A stretch of 5,190 bases of DNA, taken from NCBI GenBank assembly GCA_019090295.1, contig JAHRWG010000102.1, positions 1 through 5,190 on the forward strand, in the 5' to 3' direction. Each line of letters begins with the position of its first letter. The stretch's first letter is position 1. Under the pieces are notes generated by a model. That model saw nothing but the letters and a program-made list of their open reading frames with translations. It was not told the DNA's origin and made no database searches. The position numbers and the translations under genes were made by a program. This DNA comes from Cycloclasticus sp. (GTDB lineage Bacteria > Pseudomonadota > Gammaproteobacteria > Methylococcales > Cycloclasticaceae). This document shows, piece by piece, positions 1 to 4,753 of the stretch.

Positions 1-54
1 CCGAGATCTACACCCTAGAGTTCGTCGGCAGCGTCAGATGTGTATAAGAGACAG
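1..54 (+). other. Illumina Nextera adapter contamination (not genomic)
   Basis: This is sequencing adapter joined to the contig end. Positions 1-13 match the 3' end of the P5 oligo (CCGAGATCTACAC). Positions 14-21 (CCTAGAGT) are an 8-base i5 index, which I recall as Nextera S516. Positions 22-35 (TCGTCGGCAGCGTC) are the read-1 linker, and 36-54 (AGATGTGTATAAGAGACAG) are the complete 19-bp Tn5 mosaic end. Order and spacing are exactly those of a Nextera library molecule, so genomic sequence begins at 55. The orientation (P5 towards insert) is what read-through of a short insert from the opposite end would leave after reverse-complementing. A natural Tn5 end would not carry the P5, index and linker parts. 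Confidence 0.99.
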
Positions 55-1493
55 CGAATAACTTGTTGGGTCACCCCCTGATCCAGCTCAACAATTTTGA
101 CGAACTTTTCAGCCACTGAAACAAACGTGCCTATCGCCAATTTCTCCCCATTCTGACCCCAAACCTCAGAGAAAGCCTCTTTAAGTATGATTTGTTCAGT
201 TCCAAGGTCAACCACTGGGTCGATATATGAAACCGTGTAGTCTTGCCTATCAACAATATCAAACACACGCTGCTTCCACTCATTCATGTCCACCGCTCTG
301 TCTTCTCCATGGCGAATAAAATAACTATTTTCACCAATCATTTGCGCTTGCTCATAAGCTTCTTTCGCCGCTAGCAGCATGTTATCCGTTGAACTAAATT
401 GGTCAAATTCGGTGACGCCAATATGAGCAATATCCGTAGTATGGTATTTTTCACCCAATTCTGAAAATGACTTGCTGAGTGATGTTGCTAAACTTTCTGC
501 CGCATCTACTCCACCTTCTCGAGCTAAAATAACAAACTCGGAGCCTAGCAGCCGGTAGGCTGTTAACTCACCAAAGCTAGCATTTTTATGGCTCTCTTTT
601 AAGATGGCAGAAAATTGCTTAATAAACTGATCGACGGCATTTTCATCCAGTTCTTTAACCAAACGTCCTAATACATCAATTTTAATTAAAAGTATAAATG
701 CCTCAGTGTTGCTAGCAAAAACCTCTTTCATATCAAGTTCAAAGCTATTCTTTTTATTCAGCCCTGTTAGCTCATCCAGTTGTAATTTCCTTCCTAAGCC
801 TTCTAACTTATTATTTAAATTTTTAATAACCTGCTCAAGTTTTTTTGACATACTGTTCATTGAGCTCGCTACCTTTCTAACTTCTAACGTCCAAGGTAAT
901 TTTTCAATAACATTAAAGTTTCCGTTTTCTATCATCTCAGCCATCTGCCCAATATTCTTCAATGAAGACAACGTTATTTGCAAAACCAGAAGTAGCAAAG
1001 TCACCGAGCCGACAAAGGCTGCTAATGAATAGTAAAAGCTTGTTTTCACTTGGTCATACAATTTGAAATAGGCATAGCCCGGGTTTATAGCAACGCTCAC
1101 CACACCACTAATATTCCAGCCCGAACTAATTTCGCTTTCAGCAACCGCCGTTTCCATGGGTAACAATTGAATGAACCAGTTAGGAACCGACTCCACAGCC
1201 TTACTACTAGTTAAGGCAACCAACACATGTCCGTCCACATTGCTTAACTTAACTTCTTTATAGTAGCCTCGATCAAATATTGCATTCATCATGGTTTGAA
1301 GTATCGGGTCTTTCTCATCTGCCATATATGGGCTTAGTGATAAGCCTAATGATGTGGCCGTATCTTGCGCATGAATCAGCGATTCACCTTCTAAATAACT
1401 TTTAATATTGTTAACACTCAGGATAAAGTTAACACTAAAAATCATTAAAAATAGCGTTGAGATAAGAATTAATAATTGCTTAGATAAAGACAT
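55..1493 (-). CDS. lapD: LapD-like c-di-GMP receptor, HAMP/degenerate GGDEF/partial EAL (C-terminus missing)
   Basis: This is an inner-membrane c-di-GMP effector that, in the LapD family, binds and inhibits the periplasmic protease LapG when c-di-GMP is high, so that large surface adhesins stay attached. Visible in order: an N-terminal membrane helix (about residues 7-27, after the LapD-typical MSLSKQLLI start); a periplasmic LapD/MoxY-type domain (about 30-148) with HAQDTATSLGLSLSP and FDRGYY; a second membrane helix (about 152-175); a HAMP linker (about 176-228); a GGDEF domain opening at DELTGL (240-245); and the start of an EAL domain (from about 408). The GGDEF signature is LGSEF (316-320) with no RxxD inhibitory site just upstream, and EAL is EAF (439-441), so it is probably a receptor and not an enzyme. 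Gly125-Trp126 may match the Trp that contacts LapG in Pseudomonas LapD (inference). The start is supported by AAGGTAGG six bases upstream. Only 479 residues are genuine, against roughly 640-650 in known LapD proteins. The frame stays open to 15 only through adapter. Confidence 0.9.
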
Positions 1494-1499
1494 AGTCGG

Positions 1500-1507
1500 C
1501 CTACCTT
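1500..1507 (-). promoter_or_regulatory. Ribosome binding site of the lapD-like gene
   Basis: On the minus strand AAGGTAGG lies six bases before the ATG at 1493-1491. It fits the Shine-Dalgarno consensus with one substitution and supports this start, which also gives the N-terminus typical of LapD. Confidence 0.7.
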
Positions 1508-1517
1508 ATTAAGTGAT

Positions 1518-1535
1518 TTTATTGTTTACAATAAA
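1518..1535. repeat. 18-bp palindrome in the lapD leader, possible operator
   Basis: TTTATTGTTTACAATAAA has two perfect 8-bp arms around a central TT. It lies in the divergent spacer, 25 bases before the lapD start codon and upstream of its ribosome site. The position suits a dimeric regulator binding site, or a hairpin in the lapD leader RNA. The sequence is AT-rich, so chance symmetry is possible, and I do not recognise it as the site of a named regulator. Confidence 0.4.
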
Positions 1536-1541
1536 TTATTA

Positions 1542-1547
1542 ACTATA
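1542..1547 (-). promoter_or_regulatory. Weak candidate -10 box for the lapD-like gene
   Basis: On the minus strand this reads TATAGT, one base from the sigma-70 -10 consensus. No convincing -35 is seen 16-19 bases further upstream (AAGAAA or CAAGAA at best). If used, transcription would start just before the palindrome at 1518-1535, placing that element at the promoter or in the leader. The call rests on position and one hexamer only. Confidence 0.25.
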
Positions 1548-1643
1548 GTCTTATTTTATGAATTTTTCTTGTCCCGTCCCTATACCAGCGGTATTTTTTG
1601 GGCCGATCAGAAGAAGCAACAAGTAATTTACTAACACAAGCTT

Positions 1644-1649
1644 TATAAT
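1644..1649 (+). promoter_or_regulatory. Consensus -10 box (TATAAT) upstream of pfp
   Basis: A perfect TATAAT hexamer precedes the phosphofructokinase gene. No good -35 hexamer lies 16-18 bases upstream (AAGTAA at 17 bp), and there is no TG extension. Initiation about seven bases downstream would give a leader of only about 14 bases to the first ATG (1670) or about 23 to the second (1679). An activator could compensate for the poor -35. Confidence 0.45.
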
Positions 1650-1678
1650 AGCTAATCTCTCATTTAACAATGCCTCTT

Positions 1679-2941
1679 ATGACTTCGACGAATGCTTTTT
1701 ACGCCCAATCTGGCGGTGTTACCGCTGTTATTAACGCCAGCGCCTGTGGCCTTATTGAAACTGCCCGTCAAAACCCCGATAAGATCAACAAGGTCTATGC
1801 CGGAAGAAATGGCATTATAGGGGCACTAACTGAAGACCTAATTGATACCAGTCTTGAGTCAACTGAGAATATTGCAGCCCTACGCCATACTCCATCTGGA
1901 GCCTTTGGTTCTTGCCGGTACAAACTAAAAAGCTTCGAAGAGAACAAAGCACAGTATGAACGTCTTATTGCTGTCTTTAAAGCACACGATATTGGTTACT
2001 TTTTTTATAATGGCGGTGGTGATTCGCAAGACACAACAAATAAACTGTCTCAATTAAGTGAGTCAATGGGCCATAACTTGCGTTGTATCGGCATCCCTAA
2101 AACAGTTGACAACGACTTACCCCTTACTGACAACTGCCCTGGCTTTGGCTCAGTCGCAAAATATGTCGCCGTGTCAATTCGTGAAGCAGGCTTTGATGTT
2201 GCTTCGATGGCTCGTACCTCAACCAAAGTATTTGTCTTGGAAGTCATGGGGCGCCATGCCGGCTGGATTGCTGCAGCGGGTGGCTTAGCTGCTGAACAAG
2301 AAGGCGAATCACCTCATATTATTCTTTTCCCAGAAGTAGTTTTTGATCAACAAAAGTTCCTAGAAAAAGTAGACAAAACTGTTAAGAAACATGGTTTTTG
2401 CTGCATCGTTGTTTCTGAAGGAGTAAAAAATCCAGACGGCCAATTTTTAGCAGAGGCAGGCACACGGGATGCTTTTGGGCACGCACAATTAGGCGGAGTT
2501 GCACCGGTTGTTGCCGAGATGATAAAAGCAGAGTACGGCTATAAGTACCACTGGGCTGTCGCTGATTATTTACAACGAGCGGCCCGCCACATTGCTTCTA
2601 AAACGGACGTTGACCAAGCCTACGCTATGGGTAAAGCGGCTGTAGAGCTAGCGCTAGAAGGGAAAACAGCCGTTATGCCAACCATTGTTCGTACTAGCAA
2701 TCACCCTTATCAGTGGACAATAGGTTACGGCGAACTAAAAGATATTGCCAATGTAGAACAAATGCTACCTGAGCACTATATTACCGAAGATGGCTTTGGC
2801 ATTACCGCTGCCTGTGAAGAATACTTACGGCCGTTAATTAGTGGTGAAGACTACCCGCCTTATGTAAATGGCTTACCCAGCTATGTTCGCCTAAAAAACT
2901 TACCGGTTGAAAAAATCCTCAATACGCCATTTGAAGTTTAG
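1679..2941 (+). CDS. pfp: Pyrophosphate-dependent 6-phosphofructokinase (PPi-PFK)
   Basis: This cytoplasmic enzyme would reversibly phosphorylate fructose 6-phosphate with pyrophosphate instead of ATP. Numbering is from the upstream ATG at 1670 (423 residues). AQSGGVTAVIN (12-22) is the phosphate-binding N-terminus. GGGDS (115-119) puts Asp118 where ATP enzymes have Gly, and PKTVDND (143-149) puts Lys144 where ATP enzymes have Gly. That Asp/Lys pair is the known PPi-specificity signature. Asp147 is the expected catalytic base. MGRHAGW (193-199), PEV (221-223) and LQRAARH (301-307) are the sugar-phosphate-side motifs. I chose the ATG at 1679, giving MTSTNAFYAQSGG, because family members begin only a few residues before the NAFYAQSGG block. 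The ATG at 1670 adds three residues and remains possible. Neither start has a clear Shine-Dalgarno. The gene is divergent from lapD. Relatives in methanotrophs also act on sedoheptulose 7-phosphate, but substrate range cannot be read here. Confidence 0.93.
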   Translation: MTSTNAFYAQSGGVTAVINASACGLIETARQNPDKINKVYAGRNGIIGALTEDLIDTSLESTENIAALRHTPSGAFGSCRYKLKSFEENKAQYERLIAVFKAHDIGYFFYNGGGDSQDTTNKLSQLSESMGHNLRCIGIPKTVDNDLPLTDNCPGFGSVAKYVAVSIREAGFDVASMARTSTKVFVLEVMGRHAGWIAAAGGLAAEQEGESPHIILFPEVVFDQQKFLEKVDKTVKKHGFCCIVVSEGVKNPDGQFLAEAGTRDAFGHAQLGGVAPVVAEMIKAEYGYKYHWAVADYLQRAARHIASKTDVDQAYAMGKAAVELALEGKTAVMPTIVRTSNHPYQWTIGYGELKDIANVEQMLPEHYITEDGFGITAACEEYLRPLISGEDYPPYVNGLPSYVRLKNLPVEKILNTPFEV

Positions 2942-3050
2942 TTAACCGTCAGCGTCAACTAACATGCGCTTATCATATTGGCTGCACATGGCATTTATTT
3001 GCCAGTAGTCAATTTGATGATGCATCCTTATTTAAAGCCAGCAATGAAAC

Positions 3051-3064
3051 GTTAGATATCTGAC
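3051..3064. repeat. Imperfect 14-bp palindrome GTTAGATATCTGAC
   Basis: The two 7-base halves are complementary except for one T/G position. The element sits 37 bases upstream of the transporter start. It could be an operator for the downstream genes or, with the T-run at 3071-3076, a weak terminator for pfp. The symmetry is visible directly; either function is inference. Confidence 0.3.
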
Positions 3065-3076
3065 TTTAGCTTTTTT

Positions 3077-3091
3077 GATAAACGCTTTATC
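3077..3091 (+). repeat. Small hairpin just before the BASS transporter start
   Basis: GATAAA-CGC-TTTATC is a perfect 6-bp stem with a 3-base loop. It ends nine bases before the ATG at 3101 and directly adjoins the AAGG at 3095-3098. Such a stem could influence ribosome access. It is AT-rich and weak, so chance is a serious alternative. Confidence 0.25.
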
Positions 3092-3100
3092 CTTAAGGTC

Positions 3101-4039
3101 ATGAACAAAATACTAAACCTTGTCTCACGTGGTATGGCACCCATCACTTTATTGTGCGCGATACTTGCCTTTTATCAACCAGCTGTTTTTTTAGTTTTCA
3201 AACCCTATTTTTTATGGCTTTTTTCTGCGTCAATGTTCGCTTTAGGGCTGGTATTGAAGCCCCTTGAACTTAAAAACACCCTTAAAAAACCAAAACCTAT
3301 CGCCATAGGCGTGCTGAGTCAATACAGCATTATGCCCTTGTTGGGTGCCACTGCCGTATGGGCTGCCGGCTTACCACCCGAACTCGCCTTAGGCGTTATT
3401 ATTGTCGGCTGCGCACCTGGCGCAATGGCCAGTAATGTCATTGTTTTTCTTGCTGGTGGAGCGGTTGCTTTTTCGGTTACATTAACGACTATCGCCACTT
3501 TTTTATCTCCCTTACTGACGCCTCTTTTAGTAAAATTTCTGGGTGGTGCTTACCTGTCCATTCCTTTTTGGCCCATGATGCAGACCATTCTACTGACTGT
3601 ATTATTTCCCCTGATTCTCGGAATGCTGGCCCGAAAAGTGTTGGGCAACTACTCAAAACCACTGGTTGAATTTGCTCCAACTCTGGCTTCAGTGGCCATT
3701 ATCATTATTTGCGCTTATGCAGTCGCTGCTAATCATGAGCGCTTAACAAGCATCAGCTCTTCTCTGTTCATCGTTATTATTTCCGTCAACGCATTGGGGT
3801 ATTTATTCGGTTGGCTTGTCGCTAAATTTGCCCAGTTCACTGCCTCGTACCGACTAACCCTTGCGATTGAGATTGGTATGCAAAATGCCGGTTTAGGGGT
3901 CGCATTGGCCTTAAAGCATTTCTCACCTGAAACTGCTTTGCCAGGTGCATTATTCGCTGTCTGGTGTGTATTAACGGGTGCTGGCGCGAGTGCATGGCTT
4001 AGGCGCAAGCAAGCACTAAAAGAAAACGTATTAAGTTAG
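3101..4039 (+). CDS. Bile acid:sodium symporter (BASS/SBF) family transporter
   Basis: This is a predicted inner-membrane sodium-coupled carrier for an organic anion, 312 residues, a normal length for the ten-helix BASS fold. The protein is almost wholly hydrophobic helices. Family blocks are GLVLKP (49-54), QYSIMPLLG (74-82), GCAPGAMASN (103-112) and EIGMQNAGLG (257-266). Compared with the Neisseria meningitidis ASBT structure as I recall it, the sodium ligands appear at a constant offset of -3: Ser111, Asn112, Ser125, Thr129 and Glu257 for site 1, and Gln74, Glu257, Met260 and Gln261 for site 2. Sodium coupling is therefore probably intact. The substrate is unknown; bacterial relatives move pantoate, pantothenate, pyruvate-like acids or bile acids. 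The start at 3101 is the first ATG after an in-frame stop (3053-3055), but AAGG at 3095-3098 is only two bases away. Met12 (3134) is the alternative. The DoxX gene follows after 55 bases. Confidence 0.9.
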   Translation: MNKILNLVSRGMAPITLLCAILAFYQPAVFLVFKPYFLWLFSASMFALGLVLKPLELKNTLKKPKPIAIGVLSQYSIMPLLGATAVWAAGLPPELALGVIIVGCAPGAMASNVIVFLAGGAVAFSVTLTTIATFLSPLLTPLLVKFLGGAYLSIPFWPMMQTILLTVLFPLILGMLARKVLGNYSKPLVEFAPTLASVAIIIICAYAVAANHERLTSISSSLFIVIISVNALGYLFGWLVAKFAQFTASYRLTLAIEIGMQNAGLGVALALKHFSPETALPGALFAVWCVLTGAGASAWLRRKQALKENVLS

Positions 4040-4066
4040 TAAGAATTTAATACCCTAGCAGGTCTA

Positions 4067-4082
4067 TTGTTGCAACCAACAA
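4067..4082 (+). repeat. Hairpin adjoining the DoxX ribosome binding site
   Basis: TTGTTG-CAAC-CAACAA is a perfect 6-bp inverted repeat with a 4-base loop. It ends two bases before the AAGGA at 4084-4088. It lacks a T-run, so it does not look like a terminator. It might affect translation of the DoxX gene or mark an RNA-processing point. Confidence 0.3.
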
Positions 4083-4083
4083 C

Positions 4084-4088
4084 AAGGA
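4084..4088 (+). promoter_or_regulatory. Ribosome binding site of the DoxX-family gene
   Basis: AAGGA lies six bases before the ATG at 4095. This is near-ideal spacing and fixes that start over the out-of-frame ATG at 4090. Confidence 0.75.
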
Positions 4089-4094
4089 AATGCC

Positions 4095-4691
4095 ATGATC
4101 ACTGTCTTTAATAAACTACAGGCAATACTCAACGGAACTCGCTCAATCGATTTCTTAGCTCCCCTCGCAATACGGCTATATTTAGCGCCCATTTTCTGGA
4201 TGGCAGGTACTCAAAAACTCACCGCATTTGACAGCACCGTCGACTGGTTTGGAAATACCGAATACGGTTTAGGGTTACCCTTCCCCTACTTAATGGCCGG
4301 GCTCGCCACTTGGGCAGAAATAATAGGTGCTATTCTGTTACTTATTGGCTTGGCGGTACGCTGGGTATCTATACCATTAATGGCGACTATGCTGGTTGCT
4401 GCATTAACTGTTCACCTTAAAAACGGCTGGTTAGCCATTGCTGAAGGAAGCGGGTTCTTTGCAAGCGAGCAAACAGTTACCGCTGTAGAACGGCTTAGCA
4501 TTGCTAAAAATATTTTACGTGAACACGGTAACTATAATTGGCTGACAGAAAATGGTAGCCTTGTCATACTTAATAATGGTATTGAGTTTTCAGCCACTTA
4601 TTTTATTATGCTATTAGTCCTCTTTTTTATAGGAGCTGGCAATTATTTAAGTGTTGATTACTGGCTTGCCAAACACTTTCAACGCAATTAA
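4095..4691 (+). CDS. DoxX family membrane protein, HvfX-like
   Basis: This is a 198-residue four-helix inner-membrane protein of the DoxX superfamily. Membrane segments are at about residues 20-40, 64-85, 92-107 and 164-182. The blocks LAPLAIRLYLAPIFWMAG (21-38), FDSTVDWFGN (45-54), GLGLPFPYLMAGLATWAEI (58-76) and TVHLKNGWLAIAE (105-117) resemble the HvfX subgroup, whose members in Legionella-type clusters accompany copper-binding RiPP (HvfA/BufA-type) precursors and HvfB/HvfC maturation proteins. No HvfA, HvfB or HvfC gene is seen in this window, so that role is not established. DoxX proteins elsewhere act in quinone-linked redox or sulfur metabolism. A soluble loop (about 118-163) separates helices 3 and 4 and makes this protein longer than minimal DoxX proteins. 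The start has a good ribosome site. The gene sits 55 bases after the BASS gene and 62 before the next, so co-transcription is plausible. Confidence 0.85.
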   Translation: MITVFNKLQAILNGTRSIDFLAPLAIRLYLAPIFWMAGTQKLTAFDSTVDWFGNTEYGLGLPFPYLMAGLATWAEIIGAILLLIGLAVRWVSIPLMATMLVAALTVHLKNGWLAIAEGSGFFASEQTVTAVERLSIAKNILREHGNYNWLTENGSLVILNNGIEFSATYFIMLLVLFFIGAGNYLSVDYWLAKHFQRN

Positions 4692-4693
4692 CC

Positions 4694-4713
4694 AAGGGCC
4701 TCTTAAAGCCTTT
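4694..4713 (+). terminator. Weak hairpin after the DoxX gene, doubtful terminator
   Basis: AAGGGC and GCCTTT can form a 6-bp stem including one G-U pair around the 8-base loop CTCTTAAA, three bases after the DoxX stop codon. Only three Ts close the stem and no real T-run follows, so read-through into the downstream gene is likely if it forms at all. Confidence 0.2.
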
Positions 4714-4736
4714 CACTTAAGCGGCTGCCAACATCT

Positions 4737-4749
4737 AAAGGGGTAGGGG
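4737..4749 (+). promoter_or_regulatory. Purine-rich double ribosome binding site
   Basis: Two G-rich blocks precede the ATG at 4754: AAAGGGG (4737-4743, ten bases away) and AGGGG (4745-4749, four bases away). Either could pair with the 16S tail. Together they support this start, which lies just after an in-frame stop at 4736-4738. Confidence 0.5.
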
Positions 4750-4753
4750 TAGA

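Larger units (their letters stand above)
2942..3100. other. 159-bp intergenic spacer between pfp and the BASS transporter gene
   Basis: I find no gene here. It contains a 5-bp hairpin (TGGCA/TGCCA with a TTTATT loop, near 2989-3004) without a T-run. It also contains an imperfect 14-bp palindrome (3051-3064) followed after six bases by six Ts (3071-3076), and a GATAAA-CGC-TTTATC hairpin (3077-3091). None is a convincing rho-independent terminator alone, though the 3051-3076 element could be a weak one for pfp. Confidence 0.5.

Noticed and set aside
36..54. Tn5 mosaic end as evidence of a natural transposon
   Set aside because: It is directly preceded by the read-1 linker, an 8-base index and P5 sequence in library order, so it is adapter, not a mobile element.
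706..1032. 108-residue open frame on the plus strand
   Set aside because: It lies wholly inside the well-supported lapD-like gene on the other strand, and its low-complexity Phe/Ser/Leu-rich product is what antisense of a Lys/Glu-rich helix region gives.
1582..1599. Hairpin ATACC-AGC-GGTAT followed by six Ts, terminator-like on the plus strand
   Set aside because: The stem is only 5 bp, and no plus-strand gene lies upstream that would need a terminator, since the spacer is between divergent genes. Probably chance, though attenuation of an upstream-initiated pfp transcript cannot be excluded.
2050..2288. Two short open frames (65 residues minus strand, 76 residues plus strand) inside pfp
   Set aside because: Both overlap conserved PPi-PFK active-site coding sequence, have no recognisable products and no ribosome sites I would trust.
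2942..3100. Riboswitch or small RNA in the pfp-transporter spacer
   Set aside because: I could not fold it into any known riboswitch architecture; only short weak hairpins are present, and there is no strong terminator.
3489..4008. Two short minus-strand open frames (63 and 91 residues) opposite the BASS gene
   Set aside because: They are antisense shadows of conserved transmembrane coding sequence with no family resemblance.
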